Counted from the first letter of the stretch, positions 1 to 13,641 are shown. The stretch is 64,000 nucleotides of DNA from Laburnicola sp. R22_1 (GCA_014281115.1 JACONQ010000017.1:372001-436000), one strand, 5' to 3'. Translations and numbers: made by a program. Notes: generated by a model from the sequence alone, not told the origin.

Positions 1-1
1 C

Positions 2-358
2 GAACTGGCCAAAAACGCTGCTGCCACCCGGGCTTACATGATCTGCCGCAACTTCTCTGTCAACGACGGCATGTATCCAGGTCAGCGACCTGGCCAAGGC
101 GGCGTCGTGCAAGGTCTCCCGGTTGCCATTGGTACCGGGCGCCGGGGCACCGTCTCGTCCAACGAGTTTGACAGCTCAAGTTCCAGCGGCGGGACCAGCC
201 CTCGAAATAGCGACTACGGCTTAGATGCCGAGCCCGCGAGTCGAAGGTCCAGCAAATCCTCGGCGTCCTCCTTCTCCAATTGCATGTGCGGCCGCGGGAC
301 CGTTCGTGCGTACGAGCGATGCACGCACTGTCTCCACGAGGCGGGCTACCGATACTAG
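2..358 (+). CDS. C-terminal end of an unidentified protein (5' partial)
   Basis: The frame is open from base 2 through the stop at 358, so this is the 3' end of a gene that starts before the window. About 118 residues are visible. They begin with a short helical-looking stretch, then a Gly/Arg-rich part, then a Ser-rich low-complexity stretch (SSSSSGG and RRSSKSSASS type). The last 25 or so residues carry four cysteines in a CxC...CxxC arrangement (SNCMCGRG then RCTHCLHEAGYRY), which could bind metal. I do not recognise a family. The codon third positions are GC-rich like the neighbouring genes, which supports real coding. The internal Met at base 38 should not be taken as the start because the frame continues upstream of it. 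Confidence 0.6.
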   Translation, partial: ELAKNAAATRAYMICRNFSVNDGMYPGQRPGQGGVVQGLPVAIGTGRRGTVSSNEFDSSSSSGGTSPRNSDYGLDAEPASRRSSKSSASSFSNCMCGRGTVRAYERCTHCLHEAGYRY

Positions 359-1125
359 ACGGCATACATACATACATGACGGGCATGCCATGCATATCCG
401 ACTTCTTTGCAACAGCGACGATACCACCATCATCATCACGACGACAAAACAAAAGACTTGAAGAGCGCAGGCTCGGCGATACCACGATGTTTACGAATTG
501 CATCACGATACGACCATTCACGACCTCACGAACGCACCACCCGTTTTACGAATTCTTCATCTAGTTTCTTCATCGGCTCGTGTTTGTTTCTCGGAACGAC
601 GAATTTCATCATTTCGGTTTTCGTTTATCCACTTCGTTATGAGATGAATGAACGTGGCACGAATTTTCTTCGATTCGAGTTAAGATTCGATTTATAACTC
701 TCCTCTCTCTGTCTCTCTCTTTGACCTTCTTTGGGAGGAAAGCATAGCGACGGACGGCACTGCAGCGTTTCAGCGAAAGCAAATAATTACCCCGTTGGTT
801 TTTGGGTGGCTCATTTGCTCTTCTTGTCCTTATTTTTCTTCTTCCTTTTTTACAGACTGCAATGTTCTTGCCTTTCGCGTATCTTATGATTGAAAAGAGA
901 GAAAGATGACAGCTCCTTTTGGCCACGCGGCCTTTGACAAGGCATGGATGGATGCATGCATTCTTCACGGAATTCTACGCTACCATGATGAAAAAAAAAA
1001 TTGAATTGTATGCTGTTCCCATTCTATCTTCGTCGAGTCTTAAAATTTGGTATGTTGTGCATTGTTGTTGTGGTGTGCTTGGTTCAGTCCTCTCAATTTG
1101 ATTGTGAGGGATGTCGTGTTGTCTC
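359..1125. other. Intergenic, between convergent genes
   Basis: This stretch holds the 3' flanks of the partial gene and of the oxidoreductase. I see a short pyrimidine run of CT repeats around 699-722 and short CATA repeats near 362-378, but no convincing gene. Confidence 0.5.
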
Positions 1126-2826
1126 CTACGCCCCAAGCACAGGAACAGGATTATACCACCCAAACTTCATCCCAGGATCGAGCCTCTTCTTCAACTCCCT
1201 CAACCTCTTTCCCCTCCCCGCATCCCACCCATACGTCTCCTCGAACCGCTCGGTCCCCACCGCATAATTAACATACACATGCCTCCTCTCCCTTTCCCCG
1301 CGCCCCACCAACCCCTCAAAAAAAGCGCCCCTAATCCGTTCCCCAAACACGCCCGCATCCACCGCATCCTTGACGTCGGCGCCCTCCCAAAAAATCGTCG
1401 GATTCGCCACAACAGGGTAGTCACGCTCTTCGAGCGCGAGAGCCGTGGCCTCGGCATCGGCATCCCGTACGCCCTGCATACCGTAGTTTTCGAGCAGCAG
1501 GACGGAGCGGGCGAAGCGCGGGTCGGCCGTCATGTTGGCGAAGATGTGCAACGCGGCGCGGGCGGCGGTCGTGTTCCACGAGGAGAGCGAGGCGCCGGTG
1601 CCCATGGCGTTGTGGTTGCGGCGGCAGGCGGGGCTGGAGAGGGAGTTTTGCGTCGTGTTGGGGAGGGAGAGGAGCGGCGTGTTGGGGGAAGTGGACGTGT
1701 GGAGGGGGGAGAGGGCGAGGAATGGGATGGTGTGCAGGGTGGCGGAGGTGGGTGGGCCTTCGTAGGAGAGGGTGTAGGTTATTATGGGCTGGTTAGCGGG
1801 GGGGAGGGTTAGAATGTTGTACGTTTGGGGAGGAGGAGGAGGAGGAAAGTTAAGGGGTGGGGGGCTTACATTTTTGGCATCCAAGGTTGGGATGCGCGTT
1901 ACGACGCCGATGAGGACTAGGTTCCGGGGGCGGGTTGCAGCGTTTTCGATGGCGTTGACGAGGCGGAGGAGGGCCTCGAGTTTGTCGTGCGTGTAGAGGA
2001 AGGTGGAGACGGTCCAGGCGTGTTTGATGTCGTAGATTTTCAACTGCATGCTGGTTACGACGCCGAAGTTGTGGCCTGCGCCTCGCAGTGCCCAGAAGAG
2101 ATCTGGGTTGGTGGAGTTGGAGGCCGTAACGGCGATGCCGTTGGATAGGACGACGCGCGCGGAGACGAGGTTGTCGACGACGTAGCCGTGCTGCGCTTGA
2201 AGCATGCTGTGGCCGCCGCCCATCAACGGGCCGGCGACGGAGACGCATTCGCAGAGGCCGGTAACTGGTGCGTTCGGGTCAGTGGCCACGCACCGCACAT
2301 CAGATAGGGTAATTGCTCGTCCAAGGCAGGCGGTGACATGGGGCTACTTACCAGCTTGCTTGTTCTCCGCGTAGAGCGCCCGAGTGATTTCCCATTGAAG
2401 AATCCCACCACCAACCGTTGCCGTTTCGCCGCCCTCATCAATAGACGCACTGTTCAGTCTGCGCATGTTGATCTGGATGCCAAACGGGAAATCATTGAGC
2501 GTCTTCGTCCATCCATGGCTCCCAGAAACAGCAAGGAACGGTACGCCAAATCGATTGGCGATCAGGATTGTCGCCTGCACATCGGCCTCGGTAGCCACCT
2601 CGACAACGATGTTGTAATTGGGTTGTATACGCGGCGAGGTACCGCGTATCTGTAGCTCGTCCCACGTAGCATCGGTAGGCAGGATGAGCTTCGCGTCCTT
2701 GGATAGGGAGTGCTGTAAGAAATTTGTCGCTGCTTCGAGGGCGAATGTCGGTGTGGTGGAATTGATAGGGTATCTGAGAGCGCTGCCCATTGGCAGCCAG
2801 GCTGCGAGAAAAAGGTAGAGGTTCAT
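1126..2826 (-). CDS. Secreted FAD-linked oxidoreductase, berberine bridge enzyme (BBE)-like
   Basis: The inferred coding sequence is complement(join(1126..1788,1870..2264,2352..2826)), 510 aa. Intron 1 (2265-2351, donor GTAAGT, acceptor CACCAG) restores the family motif KQAVTGLCECVS. Intron 2 (1789-1869, 81 bp, in phase, donor GTAAGC, acceptor CTAACCAG) removes a proline-rich stretch foreign to the family. The first 16 or so residues form a signal peptide (hydrophobic LYLFLAAW). The FAD_binding_4 domain follows, with the flavin-linking region VSGSHGWTKTL (His104) and TGLCECVS (Cys163/Cys165). The C-terminal BBE domain ends in LDPGMKFGWYNP. Family members are secreted or vesicular oxidases of alcohols, sugars or alkaloid-like substrates; the substrate here cannot be told. 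No biosynthetic-cluster partners are visible nearby. Confidence 0.9.
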
Positions 2827-4018
2827 GGCGCGCGATGTTCCGTGACAATGTCGGGTGGCACAGAGCTGGTGTTTGAGCGTGCGGATCGGGTTCCCAGCTG
2901 CAACTTCCAGGACCTTGGAATCAGTACCGAAGAAGAACCTGAAGCGGGAAGATTAGAGATGCAAAATTGATCTGGACCGGCAACGCGAAGAAGACCTTAC
3001 AGCTGAGAAGATGAGGAGATCCGAGCTATTCAGCGAAGTAGTACGAAGATGAGCCTTGTGAAGATTTGTCCCAACGTAACGGACGCACGATATCTTACGA
3101 TCCAACGTGCTGTGCTGGCCACTTAGCCCACAAGTCGAAGAGAACACCATTACTTAAGGTTGTGGTTCTCCCCCTCGTGCCTGTACGTAACCACGGCGCA
3201 GTGAGGAAGCTTGCATGGCGCGATAATTGGAAAAGCCGGAACATAAGATGGGGAACCGTAAAACTGTGACTTCACAGTAATCACGCCACCGTGAGACATA
3301 TGAAAGGCAGCGAAAGGGCCTCGCCATCCTGCGTGTAAGCTCCCGTCGTCAATGACATCCATATACGGTAACGAGGACGACGTGTGACAGCCAATGTAGC
3401 GCGCGAAATATGGTTGGACAGAGAAAAAGCAAACATGCGGTGGAAATGTAAGGGGAGCCGAAAGGCATGTGGAAGAAAATCTGCCGACTCGTGTCGCTTA
3501 CATGTGCGGTCCCGCCTAGCTATAGGTTAAGGTAGTCAACTTTGGACGCCCGCCCATTTGGTGCTTGGTGGCTGAGAATAGTGAGGGAGATCTACAAACC
3601 ACTTTTTATTCTATAAATAAAAACAGGGCTGAGCCATTGTCCGACGAGCTTTGTGTACCCTCGGGTGACGATCAGCTTCCGCCACTCGGAATTCGAAAAG
3701 ACGACCAGGTGGCAAGGAAAGCCAACATTTATGATAATCATCTACGTATCTGCCACATACCAATCTCAAGTATACACACAGCCTTCAAAATCTGTATGTA
3801 TTGCATTATCCCACTCACAAGAAACATATTCAAAAGCTCTCATAAAGCTCTCATAGAAGAAACATATATATATATATATATATATATTGAAAACCATAGG
3901 AATCCAAGGAAGAAAGAAAAAAGAACCCCATTCCGACCCCATCGCTATGCCATGTCCAAGTCTATGCACACTCTATCCATATCCCATCCCCAATCCAAAA
4001 TGGCCCCTCTACACCCAC
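2827..4018. other. Intergenic: oxidoreductase promoter side and vps13 3' flank
   Basis: The 1.2 kb lies upstream of the oxidoreductase start and downstream of the vps13 stop. Only short uncorrelated frames are present. It contains one AT dinucleotide microsatellite near the vps13 end. Confidence 0.5.
3864..3887. repeat. AT dinucleotide microsatellite
   Basis: About 12 uninterrupted AT units lie about 130 bp past the vps13 stop, probably in its 3' flank. Confidence 0.9.
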
Positions 4019-7000
4019 TCAACCCTTGGCATTCCATCGATCGTTATAGGCATTGACCGCAATGGCAACCTGCCTATAGAACCAATTCCTACTTCCCTCG
4101 TCCGCGACTGGCACATACGGCCCGTTTGTCCCGCCCTTCAACGTAATACTCATCCCGGTCCTCTCTTTACTGATAGTCTGAATGTCCTTGAGCGGGACAT
4201 CCCACTCGGTCCTCAGAGCCTTCGTCCGGACCATCAAGATACCATTATACGTAAGCATGACCAGCATATCCTTGCCCTGAAGCTCCAGGTGCGCAATGTA
4301 GTCTTCGTTGAAGTACTTTCCGTTGTCGAGCGTTTTGAGCCAGAACTGTCCGAGGGCTTCGCGTTGCGAGTACGGGCGTACTATGCCGTCCTGGCCGATG
4401 AAGCGCGTGAGACGGACACGATCGAGGCCTTCTTGGTCGAAGACGGTGGTGGTGTTGCGAACGCCTTCAGCCATGTTGGAAGCAAGGTCGAAAGCGCCGA
4501 TTGCGGCTTTGGTTGGAACGCCCAGGAGGCCCTTGCCGACGCCTTTGACGAAGCCGAGCGCACCTTCCTTCTCTGCGCCTTGAATTGGATGGCGAGCTAG
4601 CCCACCCAGCCCACTTGCAAGACTGCTGGCGAAGGCGTTGCCACCGGCCGTGATGCCATACAAGGCGTGCTTCGGCCGATTGCGTGAGCGAGACATGCGA
4701 CGCTGGTCTTGAAACTCTTTGTCTAGTGTTGCAGCTGATAAACCTTTTGACATGCTGCCAGTGAATTTGGCCATACTGTCGGAAAAGCCAAAGACTGATT
4801 TCTTGACGAAACTCGAAGCGCCTTTTGCGATACCGATACCAAGGTCTTCTGGGCGATCAGATTTCACAAGACCCTGGTACGGCTCGTAAAAGATGTCGGC
4901 AACACCAGAGCTGATGTTCGTAAAGAGACCAACGGGATTACCAAGGAAATCAGCAGAGCCAATAACCACATGTACCTGGCGTAATGACTCCTGTACATAG
5001 TGGTTCTTCACGTTGGTAATCAACGCATCGGTCGAGACACGTACGTTCTCGAGCATAAGCGCATTATAGCGCACAGGCGCATCGTTGACGTTGCCGATAG
5101 ACATGGTGAGAACATTGACGGCGAACATGAACGGGTTCGAAGAGGTCATGGTGTCTTCGGCGTTGATGCGCTCCGTCCGGACGAAGGACAGGTCGATTTG
5201 CATAGGCTGTAGATGCAGGAACTCGAAGTACACATCCTGTCCAGACTGCTCATGCTTTGGTTCGGGAATATCGAGCGATTCGTCCCATAGTTTGCCTTCT
5301 TTCTCTTCCGACCAAGAAGCCCCAGGTATCTTGGCGAAATCGAGCATCGCGAAAATGAAGTCCTCGTCAATCTCTAGAGTCATCTGCTGAAGGAGTACGG
5401 TGAAGTACTTGATGTATAGTACACCATAAGAATCATCCTTGACGCGAGTGATGCTCGTTTGGAAGATCGGATGCGCTTCCATCTCCTTGCCAGTTTTTGG
5501 AACTACACTAGGATAGAAGATGATAGGGAAGATCCCTCCGTAAAGCTGGTTATCAACTTGAATCCATTTGACATGCAAGTTGACCATCTGGTACAGTGGC
5601 GAATCCGAATATTTCAGCTCGATGGCGCGTGACGTGAGGTATACGAGCTCCTTCAGATGACGATTGACGAGCGATATGCCAAAACCTGCAAGGCGAAGTT
5701 GTGCTTTGAAGGAGACATGCGTGTCCACATCCTTGACTTCAAACCCTCCAGCTGTTGATGAAGAAGCAGAGCCAGACTTTTGCTTGTATACACTCTTTGA
5801 AGGCTTGTAGTTCGAGAGCTCCAGCGTTTGTGTGGGTCCAGCGGCAACGACATTCAAGTCAATGATCTTCTGTCGCTGACCCTGAGCTGGTGGAAGCTTC
5901 AGCGGAATCAGATTGCCGATCTCTGCGAGCTTGACATTTCGCTCTCTACCATTGGCACTGAGGACAATCTCCTTGTTCTTTGCAGCCGGGAAGTCCCATG
6001 CGTATGGCATGATGCTCCTCGGAGGTAGGCGATATCGAATCGGACGGAAGCCGGTTCCATGGTCGTCCTCGTCTTCATCCAAGTTAGGATTGGCTTGCCA
6101 ATACAAGAATTCTTGATCGCTCATGTTCTTGAAAGAGAACGGCCAGTGCTTGGTCTCGACAGTGATGTGGATAAAGATCGTTGCTCCCTCCATGAGTATA
6201 TCAACACGGATTAGCTTTTGACGTTGGCCAGCCTTGGATAGCTTGACGTGGACATTTCCAACGTTTGAGATGTTGAAGGGCGATGACCATTGATTGTTCA
6301 CACCGGGGTAGCACAATGAGAGTTGAGGTGCTCCACCCTGCCGCAACCACCGCAGTGGTAATAGCTCCCCATCTTTGACAGACATCCATTCTGACGAACC
6401 TGGCTCTCGAATGTTCACCTCCTCTTTCATCTTGTTCTTGATGATGAAACGGGGAGTAACAGTCACGACCTTGGTCAGGTTGAACTTGCCTTCACCCTCT
6501 GCAACGCCAACGCCAAGATGCATGTCGGATCGGGCTTTGGTCGATGGAAGAGCAACAGCATAGTTGCTTCCGATGGCGTCCAAACTCTGCGGCTTACTCC
6601 AGCTCGCGTCTCCGACTTTGAGGAGCGCACGGTTCTTCTTGTCTTGCGTTGGGTAGGAGAACATCAAAGGCAGCGGTTTGCCCGTTTCAATCTCCTGATC
6701 GGCGAAGACACCCTGTCCCGCGGCTGCTCGGGATTGACCCATGAACTGTTTTGCGCGCACGTCCAGTTCTAGACCAGTACGGTTCAAGATGATGTAAGGA
6801 CTATATATCGTAACCTTGAAGGATCCGCCTCCATCAGGATAGTTGCTGGCCGTGTTAGCAAGGAATCAAAAGAATAAACTTCATTGACCTACTAAAAGTG
6901 CATGTTGAGGTGCAGAGTCAGGTCATTATTGTCCTTCAATTCCAAGCTCTTTTCTCTTCTAAAGCTTTCTCGATCTGTGGAATTGATGATGCCAAACTTG

Positions 7001-10000
7001 CTCGCCTTAAACGGGGTGTCTTGCAAATGCACGCTAATGAGTAGCAAATGAGACAACTCGACGACATGAACTGGGCTTACGCCGCCCTTCCGGAGGAAAT
7101 TGGTCCAATCCTTCTTGGTATTGCTGTCGTATATCCTGTATTTGAAGTCAAAAGGCAGCAGATTCTGTACCTCGACTGGGGCAGCTAAACGTAGACGCAT
7201 ATAAGGGTACACACTTGTGAGCGGATCTTTCTTGTCGAACGCCGCATGCAGCTGGAAGTAAAAAGGCGGTGATTGTTCGTCTTGCTCCCCGCGACAAGTG
7301 ATTGTCCTCGTCGGTCGCTTAAGCAACTCTTTCCAGTACAAGCGCTCGTTTGACCAAGCATAACCGAAGCCTTGGTCGGGGCGGACGACGATCGAGTGCA
7401 TGAAAGCGGCGCCGACCGGTGCGGGCCTCGCATCACCGGGTGCCACCTTCTCAATCTTCAAGAGATGACCTTCCTCGGGACTGTAGATACCAAGTTCGAT
7501 GGGTATCTGAGTGTTGTTCTCCAGAAGAAGCGGGGACCTAAATGTGATGTTCTTGATATTGTCGGCACCAAGCTTGACGTCGACTAAAATGCGGTGCTGC
7601 ACACGGTCCTGCTTAGGTTTGAGGTTGTACAGAAACTCGCCCTCTCGGTGAACCGGAATACGCTGTATGGGATCGAAGCCGCTACCTTCTAATCTGATGC
7701 CTAGAACCCCGGTAGCTCCATCCGTTGACAATGATTCGCGGGTAGCTGAAGCATCTTCGAAACGCCATGGCTGCTCGTTTCCGTCTTCCAGCTTAGCTGC
7801 ATAGCCTTCGCTCATATCCTTGCCTTCCGCCCAAACGTCCAGGCTGAACCCTGTGTAATTACGGATGCGGTAAGGAGCATCATTGCCGCGAGGCTTGGAC
7901 AGGATGTCCTCTTCTGTAGTGAGGAAATCAAATGACTTGGAAGCCAAGGCAATCGTGGCTGCCGTTACTGTGAGCTCCATAGCTTTGCGCGAGTACAACT
8001 CCACTCCAAGTCGGTCGGGATTCTGGTCCTTGGACATGTGGAAACCTAGCTGCCACGGCTCGATCAACGGCTCCCAAGCGGATTTCGAGAAGTTGTAGAC
8101 ATTGATGAGCGTGTCGAGGGAAGTATCTGCAATCATAGCAGCAGACCAGTCCCGTACGTCCACGCCAAACTTTTTAAGTCGCCAGTCGAGTAGTGGCATC
8201 TCATGTACATCGCCGATCAATACAACACGTATTCCTTCAATATTAACACTCATCTCCTCGCGTTTGAGAACAGCAGAACCAGGCCTTGGCGGCTGTGGGG
8301 GGACGCCATGCTGGCTGGACCTCCTTGTTGCCGCAAGAGACTTAGCTGGCGGTTTTGACGAACTTGCTTTTCCTACCGTGGATTTGGGTTTCTTCGATGG
8401 TGTGCCCTGCTTCAGTTTCTGAGGGCTCTCTTCGGCCATCTTGTTTTCTTCGTTACCGCCCGACATAGCTGATGCGCGGTTCACGATCTGCATGGCGAGC
8501 AGAATATCCCGAAGAGACAAGCGAAGCACAAGAGGTTCGATATCGACATGGATGCTCGTCGACGATGATTTCGCGCCCTGATTTCGCATGTCTAAAGCTG
8601 TCTGGATGCTGAAGTCGTCGAGAATGCGCATCCTGCTCGTCTCGAAACGGTCCATTCGGCAGAGGAACATACCAACTTTGTCGACTTGCAGGGTAATGGC
8701 CTGTTGCTTGGATACCAAAACTTGTTTGGTGCCCAAGACGATAGCTTCAGAATTGGAGATGGCAGGATTGGCAATGAGAACAACTTGCGCATCCACGAGA
8801 TTAACGCGGAAAGAGATATTCATAGCGTTCTCTTCTTGTTCGGAGCCGGTGCTAGGCTTTATCGTAGAGCGTGAACCATCTTGGGATATCAGCTCAGAAT
8901 CGCTGTCCCCATCTTCGGCTTCAGTCTCATCTTCTATTACTAGAGGCTCGTCTGTAGCCAGCCCAGCATTGACAAAAGCTTGTAGCGCGAATAGGTAGTC
9001 CAAGGCTAAAATGATTCTGGGGCTGTCGATGGTGAGGAGGGCAATCAGGTTCTTCTCTTGGCCGCCAGATAGTGAAACGCTCGCCATGAACTGTTGCTTG
9101 ACATCGTTGTTGATCAAAGACATAATCTTTCGGAACTTGTTTGTCCCTTGTGTTCGGCTGTCTCGTATTGTGAACGATTGAACTACTAGCTCTGATTCCA
9201 TAGCACCGTCGCTAATCATACGAAGCTTGACATTCGTTTCATTGAGCGAGAACTTAGACAAGCTGGCAGCTTCAATATCGCCGACAGGCTGGCCGTCTTG
9301 AGACTTGACAAGCTCCAGACCAATGGCGCCGATCTTGAAAACAAAGTCAAGTTTCGTCCATTTATTGTCGTCACGTTGAAGCTCTGGACCTTGGCTTGCT
9401 ACGAGGTCTTGTGGCGGTTCCTGCGAGGGCGACTCTATGTCGGTGAGTCGTTTGGCCGGTTCCGTAGTGGACTTTGGAAGCTCTTGTTGAATATCCTCCA
9501 CTATCACGTCAGGTTCCATTGCAAAGGCAGCTGGAATAGACCGTGAGAGCTCTAAAGCAAATTTCATCTGCTCTGGAGTAATTCTAAGGTTGATGTTGGA
9601 CATTGAGCCGCCAATTTCAAGATCAGGTCGCTGATATCCAGGCTGATGCTCCACCATAGTGATGTTAAAGTCGAGGTCAACCTTATCAATAAGCTCCAGG
9701 TCTTCAGATCTGTCCTCGTCGTAGTGGAGCTTCGACGTTAACTTGATGTTTCGGATGCCGGCAGTGATCTTGTTGGCTACGTCTGAGCCTTCAGAGTCGT
9801 CTAGGGGATCAAACTTGTTCTTGGCATATATCTCTCCAAGATTAGCAGTCAAGGTATCCCGCTCAGGCTTGTCCGAGACAATCATCCTGGGGAATACGAC
9901 AATCGGCGTGCTGATCATAATGTCGAAGTGGAACTTGGTCGCCCGCTGCTGGATCTGGGTTGCTTGATTGGCTGCAGCCTGGCGTGCGGCATTGAAGATT

Positions 10001-13000
10001 GCTTGCATCTTTCCGAACTTGACTGCAAATTCCATGATCTTGCGGAACGGCTCAGTAAGGAAGTTGATCTTGATTGAGCCTGTCTTCAGAGCGACTGACA
10101 TGTCGTACCCTGGGTAGCTCTCCAGCTCGCTGTCAAAAGTTTCGTAACTGAAATCCGCCAAGTTCTTGCCCTCGATTGTGACTAGTTGGCGTAGTGCCGA
10201 TTCTTCAGAAACGCCTTGATTGACATCGTCGATCAACGACAAGTTGCCTAGACGCCCTCCAATGCGCATAGTCTTCCCATGCAGGAAGATTCCCACGTCA
10301 CCGGAGTTCAAGCTCAAAGTAGCAAGCCGTATGCCGTCATTGTTGAGAACCACAGCTATCCGTTTCAGCTCGGCTCGAATACGAATCTTGTCTTGCTCGG
10401 CCTGTGGAGTTTGCGTCACTTGCTGCTGTCCGCCCGCTTTATCAGCAATCTGTGCTTGCTGATTCTGGGGTGAACCTGGATTTGTGAACGTCATCAAGAA
10501 AAAGTCCAGGAGCGTTAGAAGCGTCTTCCTGGTGACAATGAGATTGATTGTTGATACTGCAACATCCAGGTTCATCGCGATGCCCTCATACTTCGTTTGG
10601 AACTCTGGTGACTCTTTGTTGACCTTGACGAATTTTAAAGTGAACAGGTCCTTCTGCTCCTTCGTCGAGGCATCTTCGGAAGAGATGATGTTCCGGAACT
10701 CGGGTAAGGGATCCTTTTCGACATGATCTTCCATAGCCAGAGACTTCAAGCTGACCTCTGCTACCATTTCGAAGGGTTCCTGGTAGAAGCTCAGATCGAA
10801 GTGCTCGGCGATGAGCTCCACCAATAGCTGGTCAGCTTTCTTTCCTTCAGGATCGGACCTGTAAAGGGATCCTTTGAGCTTATCAACAGTAAAGTTGAAC
10901 TCAAAGTTCCGCTGGTGGATGTTGAAGTCGGTCTTTGGTTTCGCTTCCTCGACCTTTTCGTCTTCGGTAGTCTCGCCATCTTCTTCCATAACTAATTCGT
11001 GTTCTTGCGCCGCAAACTGAAACGATTTTGACCTGGGACGGCCGAGAGGATCATCACTCGGCTTCGCCTCGCTGGTAGACTTGAGGTTGGACGGACCTTT
11101 CGCACCCTCGGTGATTTGTTTGCTCGGTCCATCATTATCGAACTTTGGTATCGCGACATCTATGAGCCTCATCAGGTTCTTGTACTTAGTGTCAGATATC
11201 GACGCGTGGAGAACCGGAAGATTGCCACCTATGCGGAATTTGGTTAGGTCGGAGACCTTGGGAACGATACAAATTTCGATCTTGAAGTCCATGTTAATCC
11301 TGTCGACGATGTGCATACTCTTCGAAGCGGTGTTCTCATCAAGCTGTGCGCGTGTTTCATCTATGGACGGCCCGATAAGAACTTGGGTTGAGTGAAGCTT
11401 GAGGAGAAATTTGTCGTACATCAAAGCTTCCAGACGTTGGAAGTCTTCATCGGTATACTGCTGCTTCTGCTTTGACTGGATGTCATGCAGTGTATCCTTG
11501 TCTACTAGCTCGCTAGTGACGCTGATGTGACCTGCATCTAAGATAAGGCAGTTGCTCGACTTCGTTGTGACCAAGTCGGGAATGATGATCAGAGGTGCTT
11601 GTAAGTCTAATTGAGCGTTGATTGTCTTGTGCTCTGTAAGGGCAAACTCCAGACCAACACGTGTCTGCTGTCGAATGCCTTCGACGGTAGCCCCAGCAGT
11701 TTCCATAAGAGCTCCGATAGATTCCATGTGCCTCTCCGGAGGTTTAAAGAATTTCGCAACCTCGACGATGAACTTTGGATTGTACACAAACTCCATGCCC
11801 TTTAGCTTCATGGTCAGCGCTGTGTCCGCGCTCCCATCAAGGGGATTTTTCTCGAACGCAAGCTGGAAGAAAGGATCTTCCTTCTCCTCTTCCTCATTAT
11901 CGTCGTCCTTGGAGGTTTCGTCATCGTTGAGTTCCTCGATTCGCTTGTCATCCGGAACAGGCGGTGCATCTTTAACTGTGATGAGTTGCGGAAACAGACT
12001 GCCTTCAGTTGTACCATCATACAAGCGCATGCCTTCAAGAGCGACCTTAACAAACAAGGAGTCTGTCCGCTGGAGGAACTGGGTGCTAAAAGAATCGAAC
12101 AAAAGACGCAGAATTTCATTTGCTTGGCCGTGAGGATCCCGTTTCAACGTAAAACTGCCCGTTCGTAGGCTCATATTGACTTCCATCTTGACATATTCTC
12201 TTGGCATGTCTATAGACTCTGCTATCGCATTCTTTTCGTCCCAGTCAATAGCGTTGTACAGCTCCTGGCGCTGCTCGTCTGTCATCTGGGTATTGTCGTC
12301 CTTGTTCTCCTCTTGCTTCGTGCCCCATATCCATTCACCCCACCCCTGCTTCGGAGGTGGTTTCTTGACGCCAACGTTCTCTTTGCGCAGCTGATTGCGG
12401 GCGAGAGAGCGCCAGAAGCGGAGGTCCTCGTACGGCAATTTCCTCTCGAGCTTATCGAGTTCTTCGTTCTCATCTGCAGTGAGCGTCTCGTCTCTCTTCT
12501 TCTTTTTGAACAGCTCAATGTACCGTATACGATCGTCACGCCTCTCTTTGAAGTAGTCCCAGCTCCACTGCCGGTTTCGCTCGTGGATTTTGTCAAGGAC
12601 AGCCTGGGCTGCGAACCGCAGCCAGCCTGCAGGATCTTCTTTCGGCGTTGATTTGGGCTGGAACTTCTTGTACTCTTGATGCCGGAGGAAGTAGTGGAAC
12701 AAGTCGACAAGCATGAGCGCATCGCGATATTGGTCTTCGTCGATGATGAAACCGAGCTCGTCGAACAACAAGCGAGCTTTCATTTTAGGCCTGTCTGGCT
12801 TGCCCGTCTTGTCCATTTCCAGCCCTGCACGACCGCTGATGGGCTTGAGGATAAATTGATGATCACCCAGGTCTGGGTTCTCTCCCCTCACAATCATACC
12901 GCGAACCTTCTCGATGAAGTCATGGTGATCGATCTCTTGCTCATCTTTACTCTGATTGCCTTTGCCTGTTCCAATCAATTGAGCATCCGTATCCCAGTAT

Positions 13001-13641
13001 ACGGCCAGTGAGCCAAGCGTTGCTAGCTTATGAGTCGACTTCGTGTTACCCTGGATGAAGGTCGGTTTCCAGTTCTCGTCAGTGCTGATGGCACTGAAGT
13101 CGGCGAGCGTGATTCCGAGTGCGAATGGATGGCCAGGGTCGGCTATTGAGTCTTCGTACCGAATGTGGATGTTCTTGATTGCGACTTGGACGTTGTCCAC
13201 TATAGCCGTAACCATGCTCGCCGTAAAACTCTGGTTCTTCTGCTGCTCTTCAGCGCTCATGCCCTCGGTATTCCGCTCCTTCAACAGCTCAGCGCTGTCT
13301 AGCTTTTCCATCTTGACAGCATGTGCTCTCCGTTGCTCTTCCTCGGCGTCGTAGTCGGCATCCTCCTTGGGTGCTGCCAAGAGGAAAACATCCTCGATGT
13401 TGACCTTCAGCGGCTTCCCTCTCAGATTCGACCAGGGTATGGAAAGCGTGAGCGATCCCAGGTGTCCCTCCACTACGTTCAGGGGTAGATGAAGCTGATC
13501 GAGGGCTTCGCGACGGAGTTCGAGATGTCGCAGCTTCACGTCGCCGGACCAGATGCCAACATTGAGCTGTTTCGGGTCAAAGTTCTTGACATACATGCCC
13601 AAGAACCGATTGAGCAGGTTCGCAACGACACCCTCGAGCAT
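4019..13641 (-). CDS. vps13: Vacuolar protein sorting-associated protein 13 (bridge-type lipid transfer protein)
   Basis: The coding sequence is complement(join(4019..6845,6893..13641)), 3191 aa, the usual size for fungal Vps13. The 47-bp intron (6846-6892, donor GTAGGT, branch GCTAAC, acceptor CCAG) joins LNMHF to YNYPDGGGSFKVTIYSPY. Domain order: Chorein_N at residues 1 to about 115 (starts MLEGVVANLLNRFLGMYVKNF without the final residue), extended chorein and repeating-beta-groove core, a Lys/Ser/Pro-rich disordered insert near residues 1735-1795, the VAB/SHR-BD adaptor-binding region from about 1925 to 2550 (RNYTGFSLDVWAEG), the ATG_C-like amphipathic helices (GLGGLARHPIQGAEKEG), and a C-terminal PH-like domain ending in YNDRWNAKG. 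Vps13 moves phospholipids in bulk at organelle contact sites (ER, mitochondria, vacuole, prospore membrane in yeast). The gene is divergent from the Emi1-like gene. Confidence 0.96.

Noticed and set aside
1111..1812. 233-codon + frame opposite the oxidoreductase
   Set aside because: Antisense to a recognised FAD oxidoreductase exon, and low-complexity (Gly/Val/Glu-rich) from that gene's codon bias.
3887..4600. 237-codon + frame
   Set aside because: Antisense to the conserved C-terminal end of vps13; no motif of its own.
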